From NCBI GenBank assembly GCA_041659085.1, contig JBAZYZ010000011.1:1-22289 (forward strand): DNA of 22,289 nt. Reading direction: 5' to 3'. Each line of letters opens with the position of its first letter. Positions within the stretch are counted from its first letter, which is position 1. Source of the stretch: JBAZYZ01 sp041659085 (GTDB lineage: Bacteria > Patescibacteriota > Minisyncoccia > Phycocordibacterales > VMEP01). The notes beneath the pieces are model-generated. The model was given only the letters and a program-made list of their open reading frames with translations. It did no database searches and was not told the origin of the DNA. Shown one piece after another: positions 13,394 through 20,092 of the stretch. Both the position numbers and the translations under genes were made by a program.

Positions 13394-13765
13394 ATGGTAC
13401 AAGCAGGAACAACAGTAAAAATAACCGACAACTCAGGAGGAAAGATCGGCAAAATCTTTAAAATCCTTGGAGGCTCGCAGCGCAGATACGCCTATATCGG
13501 AGACGTGGTTATTCTTTCGGTCAAAATCGCCGAACCTAGAAAGGCGGTCAAGAAGAAGGATGTGGTCAAAGGTGTTCTAGTACGACAGAAGAAACCTTTC
13601 AAGCGCGCCGACGGCTCATATATTTCTTTTGATGACAACGCTGTTGTCTTGATAGAAAAAGACAAACCGGAACCGCGAGCGGGACGCGTTTTCGGTCCGA
13701 TTCCGAGAGAGCTTGGAGAAAGAGGGTATCAGAAGATAATTTCACTTGCGCCGGAAGTAGTATAA
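13394..13765 (+). CDS. rplN: Ribosomal protein uL14
   Basis: 123 residues, a beta-barrel protein at the subunit interface and, in other bacteria, the binding site of the silencing factor RsfS. Recognised from TTVKITDNSGGKIGKI, YAYIGDVVILSVK, VVKGVLVRQKK, and FGPIPRELGERGYQKIISLAPEVV at the end. Its Gln2-Ala3 start differs slightly from the common MIQ start. Start context TAAATTTATG with no Shine-Dalgarno; rplX follows after 5 bases. Confidence 0.97.
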   Translation: MVQAGTTVKITDNSGGKIGKIFKILGGSQRRYAYIGDVVILSVKIAEPRKAVKKKDVVKGVLVRQKKPFKRADGSYISFDDNAVVLIEKDKPEPRAGRVFGPIPRELGERGYQKIISLAPEVV

Positions 13766-13770
13766 ATTTT

Positions 13771-14076
13771 ATGAAAATCAAAAAAGGAGACAATGTAATA
13801 TTGGTTACCGGCAAAGACCGCGGCAAAACCGGAAAGGTTGTCAGGGCTATGCCTTCTTCGGGCAAGGTTGTCGTTGATGGTTTGAACGTCATGAAGCGTC
13901 ACGAGAAGGCCCGCAAGCAGGGAACCAAAGGGCAGACAGTTTCGGTTTCCATGCCTATTAATGTTTCCAACGTAATGATAGTCGACCCCAAGTCAGGATC
14001 AAGGTCGCGCGTTGGCAAGAAATTGGTCGGAGGCAAATACGTCCGCATTGCGAGGAAGAGCGGAAGCGAGGTCTAA
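13771..14076 (+). CDS. rplX: Ribosomal protein uL24
   Basis: 101 residues, an early 50S assembly protein. The KOW motif lies at the start (KKGDNVILVTGKDRGKTGKV, residues 4-23). VVVDGLNVMKRHEK and MPINVSNVMIVDPKSG follow as usual. Length is normal. Start context ATAAATTTTATG with no Shine-Dalgarno; rplE begins 22 bases downstream. Confidence 0.96.
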   Translation: MKIKKGDNVILVTGKDRGKTGKVVRAMPSSGKVVVDGLNVMKRHEKARKQGTKGQTVSVSMPINVSNVMIVDPKSGSRSRVGKKLVGGKYVRIARKSGSEV

Positions 14077-14098
14077 TTAACGCCCGGGAATTAAATAT

Positions 14099-14659
14099 AT
14101 GAAGTCAACAGCAAAGATAGAAAAAGAATCATACGAAAAGATGAAAAAAGACTATGGTTATAAAAACGCCATGGCTGCGCCAAGGCTGGTCAAGGTTTCG
14201 GTCTCTTCCGGTATCGGTTCGCTCATTAAGAAAGATAAAAATAAAGGAGAGTTTGTGTCCGGACGCTTGTCGAAGATTACCGGACAGAGACCGGTAGCAC
14301 GCGCCGCCAAGAAAGCCATCGCCACTTTTAAAACGCGCGAAGGGGATACGCTTGGATATTTGGTTACAATGAGGGGCCAAAGAATGCACTCTTTTGTGGA
14401 TAAGCTCTTAAATATCGCCTTGCCCCGCACTAAAGATTTCCGCGGAATTTCACGCGATTCGGTAGACGCCGTAGGCAACCTGACCATCGGTATAAAGGAA
14501 AACAATATCTTTCCTGAAACTTCCGAAGAAGAATTGAAAGACGTATTCGGATTTGCCGTGACCTTAGTTTCCACAGCCAAGAACAAAAAAGAAGCTTTGG
14601 AATTTTTTGAACTTTTGGGCGTTCCGTTCAAAAAGCCGGAAGCAAAAAAAGCGAAATAA
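14099..14659 (+). CDS. rplE: Ribosomal protein uL5
   Basis: 186 residues; L5 binds 5S rRNA and touches P-site tRNA. Recognised from KITGQRPVARAAKKAIATFK, LGYLVTMRGQRMHSFVDKLL, ALPRTKDFRGIS and the conserved NLTIGIKENNIFPE. The early segment where many bacteria have VVNxGVG is diverged here (VKVSVSSGIGS). A short Lys/Ala tail ends the protein. It is the last gene before a strong terminator, which is unusual because rpsN normally follows directly in the spc operon. Confidence 0.96.
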   Translation: MKSTAKIEKESYEKMKKDYGYKNAMAAPRLVKVSVSSGIGSLIKKDKNKGEFVSGRLSKITGQRPVARAAKKAIATFKTREGDTLGYLVTMRGQRMHSFVDKLLNIALPRTKDFRGISRDSVDAVGNLTIGIKENNIFPETSEEELKDVFGFAVTLVSTAKNKKEALEFFELLGVPFKKPEAKKAK

Positions 14660-14669
14660 TTTTTTAATT

Positions 14670-14706
14670 CTAAACAAAATACCGCCTTTGGCGGTATTTT
14701 GTTTAG
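14670..14706. terminator. Strong terminator after rplE
   Basis: CTAAACAAAATACCGCC (14670-14686) pairs with GGCGGTATTTTGTTTAG (14690-14706), 17 perfect pairs and a TTT loop. The GC core is flanked by A/T-rich arms on both sides, so it could work in both directions. It separates rplE from truD. Confidence 0.88.
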
Positions 14707-14755
14707 AGCCGTTAATTGTTAAGCTACTTAGATGGGCGAACATAATTACAGATAA

Positions 14756-16183
14756 ATGGCGGATAACAATTCTTTCACTAAACGACGGGAGCTGGATTTG
14801 GAAAAATTGCAGGCTGTTGCCCTCCGAAATCCGGAGCTTTTTGCGCGGCGGAATTTTAACGAAGACGCCGCTTTGCTTGAGAGTGTCGGCATAACCATAC
14901 CCGGCAAGGAATCAATGGCTCATTTGATGCTAAAGATATTTCCGTCGGACTTCATCGTTGAAGAGGTGGCATTGGGCGGGCGGGTTTGCTCCGCCGGAGA
15001 AACTTCGGACGGTTTTGCGGATACGCCTGATGCGAATTTCGTTCATATGACTGTCGTGAAATGTGGCATGGCAACCATGGACGTGGTCAACGAACTCGGG
15101 AGAATCTTGAATTGTCCTCCCGAAAAAATTCAATACGCCGGCATCAAAGACAAATGGGCGATTACCGCCCAGCGTCTTTCAATACCTCTTATCGTGGTGG
15201 AGGCGTCCGGCATCGCCCTTGAGACGATTACTCACGAACAGTTTTTTCTTAAAGACATTGTTAGAGGTAAGGGCGCGGTGCAGCCCGGGCAATTGGAAGG
15301 GAACAGGTTTACCATCCTTCTTAGGAATGGTGAACTTTCCGAGAGAGAAAAGGCGGAGGCGAAAAACAATTTTATCTCAAAGGCGAAGGGAGGCATAGCC
15401 AACTTTTTTTACCTGCAGCGGTTCCGGGCGCCGAGATTTACCAATTTTCACTGGGCGTTTCTTATCTTGGCGGGGAAGTATAAGAGGGCGGTGGAACTTT
15501 ACTTAACAGAAGTGACGGGGCGCGAGATGCCTTATTTTGAATCAATGCGTGAAGAGGCGAAGACTTTTTTGGACGACCCGCAAAAACTCCACCGGCTTTT
15601 TGGCGAATACCCCAGTTTCTTTGAGACGGAGGCGGAACTTACAAAGTATCTCTCATCTCATCCGGGAGATTACATAGGCGCCCTCAGGGCTGTTGAGAAT
15701 CAAGTGCACATGTGGATGCATGCCCTCACGTCTTATTTTTTCAACAGAAAAGTTTCCGAGTATTTGGCGGCCGGAACGTTCCCGCCCAAGACGCTCCCTC
15801 TTATGCTAAGCCGGGATAAAAACGATTTGCTTCCATATGCGGAGCTCATGAAAAAGAGCGGGCTTTTTCCGCCGCCGCTTGAAAATCTCAGGCCTTTTAG
15901 GAGTATCCAATTAAAGCGCAGAGAGATTCAGACGCTTGAAAAAGTTGTCCTGGATTTCGTGGAGATTTTACCGGAGGGTTTGCGGCTTCGTTTCGTGTTG
16001 GGTAAAGGACAGTACGCCACGACTTACCTGTCTCATGCTGTAACTATTGCGAACGACATAGAGCGCGATTTTGAGGAAGAGAAACCGGTTGTTTTGTCCG
16101 AATACGAAGGGGTGATTAATAAATTTGCCGTAGCCAACAAAGCCCGCGGGGTGGAGTCCTTGTTTGGGACCGAATCGGAATAG
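14756..16183 (+). CDS. truD: tRNA pseudouridine synthase, TruD family
   Basis: 475 residues, longer than the 349 of E. coli TruD and closer to archaeal/Pus7-like forms. Family marks in order: LKIFPSDFIVEE (59-70), YAGIKDKWAITAQRLSI (127-143) with catalytic Asp132, GNRFTILLRN (182-191) with the conserved N and F, and NFFYLQRFR (216-224). Most relatives have NxFGxQRFG in that last motif; both Gly are lost here. TruD makes pseudouridine 13 in tRNA, and Pus7 also acts on other RNAs. It sits inside the spc cluster after the rplE terminator. No Shine-Dalgarno; TTGTTA and CATAAT (14716-14746, 19 bp apart) could be a weak promoter giving a nearly leaderless mRNA. Confidence 0.88.
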   Translation: MADNNSFTKRRELDLEKLQAVALRNPELFARRNFNEDAALLESVGITIPGKESMAHLMLKIFPSDFIVEEVALGGRVCSAGETSDGFADTPDANFVHMTVVKCGMATMDVVNELGRILNCPPEKIQYAGIKDKWAITAQRLSIPLIVVEASGIALETITHEQFFLKDIVRGKGAVQPGQLEGNRFTILLRNGELSEREKAEAKNNFISKAKGGIANFFYLQRFRAPRFTNFHWAFLILAGKYKRAVELYLTEVTGREMPYFESMREEAKTFLDDPQKLHRLFGEYPSFFETEAELTKYLSSHPGDYIGALRAVENQVHMWMHALTSYFFNRKVSEYLAAGTFPPKTLPLMLSRDKNDLLPYAELMKKSGLFPPPLENLRPFRSIQLKRREIQTLEKVVLDFVEILPEGLRLRFVLGKGQYATTYLSHAVTIANDIERDFEEEKPVVLSEYEGVINKFAVANKARGVESLFGTESE

Positions 16184-16211
16184 GAGGCGGATTAAATTTG
16201 CAAATAAAAAT

Positions 16212-16232
16212 GACCCCAACAGAGTTGGGGTC
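16212..16232 (-). terminator. Terminator of the minus-strand unknown gene
   Basis: GACCCCAAC (16212-16220) pairs with GTTGGGGTC (16224-16232), 9 perfect pairs around 3 bases. On the minus strand the hairpin is followed by ATTTTTATTT, a proper T-run. On the plus strand no T-run follows, so it serves the gene ending at 16274 rather than truD. Confidence 0.82.
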
Positions 16233-16273
16233 GAATGTAGCATTGCGCTACGGTTTGATTGGAATGAATTTCC

Positions 16274-16972
16274 CTACTCGTCGTAGGTACGCATTACTCC
16301 GTCTTTGATGCGGAGTTTTTTGGTGTTGCTCGCGGGATTTTTGCAGCCCCGGCGCGTTCCGTGCCCGCCCGTGAAGTTTAGCGTGATCGGGTTCCCTACG
16401 GCGCGGTTGTCCCACGCCCAGAGTTCCCAGGCCTTTTCCTCGAGCGCCCGGATGGCGCTGGCCTGCGCTTCGCCGATGTCGCCGAACTTCAGACCGTCGC
16501 CCTTGGCGATTTGCCGCGAGAATACCAGTTGGATGACGTATTTCTCGGTCTTCACGTTGCGGTAGTAATGCAGGTCTACCAGTTGATACCCCGCGCCACG
16601 CAAGGATGCTATGGATTCCTTGGCGGACGGAACATGAAGAACCATTTCCCCGCTATCCACGCGGCCTTTCCGGTACCGTCCGCGCTCCGCCAGGTGCTTT
16701 TTGCTGAGCTCCATTGCGTCTTTGGCATGGATGTTGTCGCGGTTCCCGGTTGCCCGGAGCATGACGCCATTCGGAACGTCGCTCAGGTTTTTGACGCTGA
16801 ACTTCATCAGAATGACCAAGGCATCGTCGTCAAGAACGACGTAACCCTGCTCCTTTGCGGGTTCGTGGGGCGGCGTAACGTTAAGGGGGAAAGCTTCGGC
16901 AACTGCGGTCGGGCTATTTGCGTTCATTTCAATTCCTCTATAAATCCCTCCGTCACCGGCAGGGTCTTGCAT
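16274..16972 (-). CDS. Protein of unknown function, GC-rich
   Basis: I do not recognise this protein. From ATG 16972 it has 232 residues; ATG 16987 and ATG 16927 are in-frame alternatives. ATG 16972 has GGAGGG 7 bases upstream, and ATG 16927 has AGAGGA 6 bases upstream. ATG 16987 lies immediately before the first GGAGGG and lacks a site of its own. It looks soluble: no signal peptide or membrane helix, mixed alpha/beta composition, and a basic end with GGHGTRRGCKNPASNTKK. The DNA is richer in G+C than its surroundings (43 of 60 in 16441-16500). It is on the opposite strand to all neighbours and has its own promoter and terminator, so it is a self-contained insertion. Coding status is supported by these signals and by the long GC-rich frame. 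Confidence 0.72.
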   Translation of the reverse strand: MQDPAGDGGIYRGIEMNANSPTAVAEAFPLNVTPPHEPAKEQGYVVLDDDALVILMKFSVKNLSDVPNGVMLRATGNRDNIHAKDAMELSKKHLAERGRYRKGRVDSGEMVLHVPSAKESIASLRGAGYQLVDLHYYRNVKTEKYVIQLVFSRQIAKGDGLKFGDIGEAQASAIRALEEKAWELWAWDNRAVGNPITLNFTGGHGTRRGCKNPASNTKKLRIKDGVMRTYDE

Positions 16973-16997
16973 ATCAAATCCCTCCATTTTGGCAGGG
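16942..16997 (-). repeat. Duplicated Shine-Dalgarno leader segment
   Basis: Read on the minus strand, CCCTGCC, a 5-6 base spacer and GGAGGGATTT occur twice (16997-16976 and 16964-16942). Each copy offers a Shine-Dalgarno just upstream of a possible start of the unknown gene. Confidence 0.6.
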
Positions 16998-17014
16998 GCT
17001 CACAACTATTTGCA

Positions 17015-17042
17015 AGTATAGCATAAATTAGGATTATGTCAA
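17015..17042 (-). promoter_or_regulatory. Consensus promoter of the minus-strand unknown gene
   Basis: On the minus strand a perfect TTGACA (17042-17037), 16 bp and TATACT (17020-17015). Predicted +1 is about 17008, giving a leader of about 36 bases to ATG 16972. It is one of the best-matching promoters in the window. Its -35 box abuts the inverted repeat at 17042-17173. Confidence 0.8.
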
Positions 17043-17173
17043 CCCTGTAGTGAATTTTGGCGAAATGGGTAGAAATCGTCACAATTAGCGCCTAAAATAG
17101 ACTTAGCAAAATAAGTAGAGTCTGCTTACCCCGCTGCGCCATTATGGCGTATCGCCAAAATCTACTACGGGGT
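17042..17173. repeat. Long-armed inverted repeat, MITE-like or structured RNA
   Basis: ACCC then TGTAGTGAATTTTGGCGA (17042-17063) is complementary to TCGCCAAAATCTACTAC then GGGGT (17152-17173) at 19 of 22 positions, enclosing 88 bases. Inside are the small palindrome CGCCATTATGGCG and ACTTA/TAAGT around GCAAAA. No open frame. It lies in the 397-base gap between the unknown gene and rpsN, which otherwise holds only two promoters and a leader. Confidence 0.55.
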
Positions 17174-17229
17174 CAACCCCAGTAATATAGATTACTCATT
17201 ACAGGCTCAAGATTGGCTATGGGCCAGGT

Positions 17230-17259
17230 TTGACAACAGGCACAGCCTTAGGGTAGTAT
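17230..17259 (+). promoter_or_regulatory. rpsN promoter
   Basis: TTGACA (17230-17235), 18 bp and TAGTAT (17254-17259); +1 about 17266. It restarts the spc operon after the inserted block. Confidence 0.65.
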
Positions 17260-17265
17260 GTGCAT

Positions 17266-17283
17266 AGCTCGTTTGAGCTTTTT
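17266..17283 (+). promoter_or_regulatory. Hairpin with T-run at the start of the rpsN leader
   Basis: AGCTC (17266-17270) pairs with GAGCT (17275-17279), loop GTTT, followed by a run of five T (17279-17283). It starts at the predicted first base of the mRNA. It looks like a tiny terminator, but at +1 it is more likely a 5' cap-like hairpin or an attenuator. Confidence 0.45.
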
Positions 17284-17369
17284 GTTTAATCCGCTTTTCT
17301 CCTTTTGGGCGACCTCAAAAGAAAAAAAGTGTGATATTGGCAACAAGCTGGAGCCGGCGTTTATTTTTT

Positions 17370-17555
17370 ATGGCAAAAACATCAACAAAAGCCCGTTCGG
17401 CAAAGAAACCGAAATTCAGCACGCGGAAAACAAACCGTTGTTTTAAATGCGGCCGCGGGCACGGTTTTATGCGCGATTTTGGCTTGTGCCGCATCTGTTT
17501 CCGCGAACTTGCCAACGAAGGAATGATTCCTGGAATTAAAAAATCATCTTGGTAA
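17370..17555 (+). CDS. rpsN: Ribosomal protein uS14, zinc type
   Basis: 61 residues. Four cysteines (C24, C27, C40, C43) in CFKCGRGHGFMRDFGLCRIC form the zinc knuckle of the short S14. The end ELANEGMIPGIKKSSW is typical. The frame opens further upstream (17331), but MAKTSTKARS is the natural start, so ATG 17370 is chosen. No Shine-Dalgarno; TTTATTTTTT precedes the ATG. It is the first gene after the insertion in the spc cluster and lies 4 bases before rpsH. Confidence 0.95.
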   Translation: MAKTSTKARSAKKPKFSTRKTNRCFKCGRGHGFMRDFGLCRICFRELANEGMIPGIKKSSW

Positions 17556-17559
17556 TTAT

Positions 17560-17949
17560 ATGGACCCCATCAGCGACATGATCATAAAGATAAAGAATGC
17601 GAGCAATGCTTCAAAAGAAGCGGTGACTATGCCGTATTCCAAAATCAAATTTGCCATAGCAACCGCCCTTATGAAGACCGGTTTTGTGGGTGAAGTGGCA
17701 AAACGCACAAAGAAAGGAAGGTCGTTGCTTGAAATTGCCATTGCTTACGAGGCTCCGGGTATTCCCAGGCTTCACGACGTGAAGCGCGCGTCCAAACCAT
17801 CCCGCCGCATATATAAGGGGGTAAAAGATCTGCGTCCAGTGCGGCAAGGATACGGCATTACGCTTCTTTCCACGCCGAAAGGAATTTTGACCGACAGGGA
17901 AGCAAGGAAAGAACACGTGGGAGGCGAAGTTCTCTTAACTATCTGGTAA
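17560..17949 (+). CDS. rpsH: Ribosomal protein uS8
   Basis: 129 residues, a primary 16S rRNA binder and, in E. coli, the translational repressor of the spc operon. Recognised from MDPISDMIIKIKNAS, MPYSKIKFAIATALMKTGFVGEV, LRPVRQGYGITLLSTPKGILTDREARK and the end GGEVLLTIW. Length is normal. It starts 4 bases after rpsN in the context GGTAATTATATG and is followed by rplF after 7 bases. Confidence 0.97.
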   Translation: MDPISDMIIKIKNASNASKEAVTMPYSKIKFAIATALMKTGFVGEVAKRTKKGRSLLEIAIAYEAPGIPRLHDVKRASKPSRRIYKGVKDLRPVRQGYGITLLSTPKGILTDREARKEHVGGEVLLTIW

Positions 17950-17956
17950 TAATCAT

Positions 17957-18496
17957 ATGTCTAGAATCGGAAAACAAACTATCATAATCCCAGGCGGAGT
18001 TACCGTAACAATTGACGGTCCGGTTATTGCCGTGAAAGGGCCGCAGGGGGAAATTTCCAAGACGTTCAAGGAAGTCAACGAAATTTCCATAAATATGGAG
18101 GGCTCCAGCATCACTCTGGCCCTGAAGAAAAATAACGTTTTTGCCCGTTCATTATGGGGAACGTACGCTTCGCATTTGCGCAATATGATTAAAGGGGTTC
18201 AGACTCCATACGTAAAGAAACTCATATTGGAGGGGGTTGGTTTCAAATCGGAAGTTGCGGGAACAAGTCTGAATCTTGCTTTGGGCTTTTCTCATCCGGT
18301 TAAGGTGGAGGTTCCGAAAGGCATTAAGGCGACGGCCGAGAAAAATGTTATTACCATTTCCGGGGTTGATAAGGAGAGGGTGGGAGAATTTGCCGCCACT
18401 GTCCGTGCGCTCAAGAAGCCCGAACCTTACAAAGGCAAAGGTTTCCGCTATGATACGGAAGTAATCAGGCGCAAGCAGGGTAAGAAATCGGCATAG
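17957..18496 (+). CDS. rplF: Ribosomal protein uL6
   Basis: 179 residues near the factor-binding site of the 50S subunit. Recognised from SRIGKQTIIIPGGVTVTIDG, VKGPQGEISKTF, a second copy of the L6 fold (LGFSHPVKVEVPKGIKAT), and ATVRALKKPEPYKGKGFRY near the end. Length is normal. Start context AATAATCATATG without a Shine-Dalgarno; rplR follows 8 bases later. Confidence 0.97.
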   Translation: MSRIGKQTIIIPGGVTVTIDGPVIAVKGPQGEISKTFKEVNEISINMEGSSITLALKKNNVFARSLWGTYASHLRNMIKGVQTPYVKKLILEGVGFKSEVAGTSLNLALGFSHPVKVEVPKGIKATAEKNVITISGVDKERVGEFAATVRALKKPEPYKGKGFRYDTEVIRRKQGKKSA

Positions 18497-18504
18497 TAAA
18501 ATAT

Positions 18505-18855
18505 ATGAAAGCACTTAAGAACAAAAAATCCATAAAACGGGCGCGCCTTCACAAGAAGGTGCGTACAAAAATTTCCGGAACAAGCGCGATTCCTCGCCTT
18601 TCCGTATTTAGATCAAGCCGTTTTATCTATGCTCAGCTTATTGACGACGTTTCCGCGAAGACTATTTTGTCGGCTTCGGATATCGCTATGAAGGGGGCAA
18701 AGGCAACTCGCGCCAAAATGGTCGGAGCCAAGCTTGCGGAATCCGCCAAGGAGAAAAAAATTGTAAGCGTGGTTTTTGACCGTGGCGGATTTTCTTACGC
18801 GGGAAGAATCAAGGCTCTTGCGGAAGGCGCGCGCGAAGGAGGGCTCAAATTTTAA
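18505..18855 (+). CDS. rplR: Ribosomal protein uL18
   Basis: 116 residues, a 5S rRNA-binding protein. Recognised from the basic start KRARLHKKVRTKISGT, PRLSVFRSSRFIYAQLIDD, VGAKLAESAKEKKI and the end FDRGGFSYAGRIKALAEGAREGGLKF. Length is normal. Start context AGTAAAATATATG without a Shine-Dalgarno. Confidence 0.97.
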   Translation: MKALKNKKSIKRARLHKKVRTKISGTSAIPRLSVFRSSRFIYAQLIDDVSAKTILSASDIAMKGAKATRAKMVGAKLAESAKEKKIVSVVFDRGGFSYAGRIKALAEGAREGGLKF

Positions 18856-18864
18856 TACACATAT

Positions 18865-19551
18865 ATGACCAAAGAAGACGAAATCAAAAATGAAGTAGCA
18901 GCCGCCGTTGAGGTGGCGCCTGAAACGGCTGCGGTTGCGGACGTGGTCGCTCCTGGAGCCGCGCTTGCTGCGGCAAAACCCGTTTCTTTCAGAGGAGGAG
19001 ACAGAAAGCCCCAGCGAAGGACCGGCGGAAGACCAACGCGCCGAGGCTCTTTTGAGCGTGTGAAGCCTGAGTTTGACCAGAAGATGATTGATATCCGCCG
19101 CGTAACCCGCGTGGTTGCCGGCGGTCGGCGTTTCAGCTTTGCCGTGGCGGTAATTATCGGCGACAGGAAAGGCGCCGTCGGTGTCGGCACGGGTAAGGCG
19201 GGCGACACTTCGCTTGCTATTGAGAAAGCTTTTCGTGATGCCAGGAAAAATTTGCTACATTTGAAATTGACCAAGACTATGTCCATCCCGCACGCCGTTT
19301 CGGCAAAATATTCAAGCGGTGAAATAATGCTAATGCCAAACAAAGAAAAAGGTCTCGTGGTCGGAAGCTCGGCGCGTATACTGCTTGAACTCGCCGGCGT
19401 CAAAGACGTTACAGCCAAGGTTCTTTCCGGAAGTAAAAACAAGCTGAATATCGCTAACGCCACAATGAAGGCGTTAGGACTGTTGATGCCGCCGCGTGAA
19501 AAGAAAATGAAGGAAGAGGTTGTGGAAGATGCGGGCAAGAAAAAAGAATAA
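18865..19551 (+). CDS. rpsE: Ribosomal protein uS5 with long N-terminal extension
   Basis: 228 residues against about 167 in E. coli. Residues 1-35 are acidic and Ala/Val-rich (EVAAAVEVAPETAAVADVVA), residues 36-65 are basic and Gly/Arg-rich, and the S5 core begins near 70 (MIDIRRVTRVVAGGRRFSFA). Core segments GDRKGAVGVGTGKAGD and GSSARILLELAGVKDVTAKVLG-like follow. A charged tail ends the protein. S5 helps decoding accuracy and mRNA entry. Start context TACACATATG; GGAGGG at 18838-18843 is 21 bases upstream, too far to serve. In most bacteria rpmD (L30) follows rpsE; here rplO follows after 27 bases with no frame between them. Confidence 0.96.
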   Translation: MTKEDEIKNEVAAAVEVAPETAAVADVVAPGAALAAAKPVSFRGGDRKPQRRTGGRPTRRGSFERVKPEFDQKMIDIRRVTRVVAGGRRFSFAVAVIIGDRKGAVGVGTGKAGDTSLAIEKAFRDARKNLLHLKLTKTMSIPHAVSAKYSSGEIMLMPNKEKGLVVGSSARILLELAGVKDVTAKVLSGSKNKLNIANATMKALGLLMPPREKKMKEEVVEDAGKKKE

Positions 19552-19578
19552 TCGGAGATTTTTCAGCAGGCTAAATTT

Positions 19579-20016
19579 ATGCAAACACACGAACTAAAAC
19601 GAAATCCGTCAAATAGGAAATCCCAGCAGGTTGGACGCGGCTCAAAGCGCGGCAAGACTTCCGGTCGCGGCACAAAGGGCCAGAAGGCGCGCGCCGGACA
19701 CAAAATCCGTCCGATGATGCGCGATATAATCAAGAAACTGCCGAAGCGCCGCGGCCGCGGTATTCACCCCAACAAGCCGGTTATGCTTAAGGGCGCCGCG
19801 GTTGTTAATGTCGGGATTCTTTTGAAGGTTAAAGGAACGCCGATTACTCCGGACATTCTCGTTTCTGAGGGAATCGTCCGCCGCATACACGGACGCGTGC
19901 CGTCAGTCAAAATTTTGGGTGGGGGCGTTATTGATAAAGCGGTTCAGATTGTCCGTTGTGTTGTTTCAGAAAGCGCCAGGAAAAAAATTGAAGCGGCAGG
20001 AGGGTCAATAAAATAA
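19579..20016 (+). CDS. rplO: Ribosomal protein uL15
   Basis: 145 residues, a late-assembly 50S protein. Recognised from the glycine-rich basic start GRGSKRGKTSGRGTKGQKAR (20-39), followed by GHKIRP, and GIVRRIHGRVPSVKILGGG near the end. Length is normal. It follows rpsE directly, without rpmD. Start context GCTAAATTTATG with no Shine-Dalgarno. A 76-base AT-rich gap with no clear hairpin leads to secY. Confidence 0.96.
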   Translation: MQTHELKRNPSNRKSQQVGRGSKRGKTSGRGTKGQKARAGHKIRPMMRDIIKKLPKRRGRGIHPNKPVMLKGAAVVNVGILLKVKGTPITPDILVSEGIVRRIHGRVPSVKILGGGVIDKAVQIVRCVVSESARKKIEAAGGSIK

Positions 20017-20092
20017 GCGACAATCAACAGAGAAAAGTCATAAAATAATTTATTTTTTGTAAATTGTGACCGGTGAATTGCAGATTAACAAT

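Noticed and set aside
16212..16232. Terminator of truD
   Set aside because: The plus strand has no T-run after the hairpin; the T-run is on the minus strand, so it belongs to the convergent gene. Some effect on truD transcripts is still possible.
16511..17026. 171-codon plus-strand open frame opposite the unknown GC-rich gene
   Set aside because: The minus strand has a consensus promoter, Shine-Dalgarno and terminator in the right order; the plus frame has none and runs into the minus-strand leader.
17042..17173. 6S RNA or another known small RNA
   Set aside because: The fold is too short and lacks a recognisable central bubble, and no promoter or terminator frames it on either strand.
18852..19538. 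228-codon minus-strand open frame opposite rpsE
   Set aside because: Its Ser/Ala/Thr-rich composition is the antisense of the S5 low-complexity tail; S5 motifs are clear on the plus strand.
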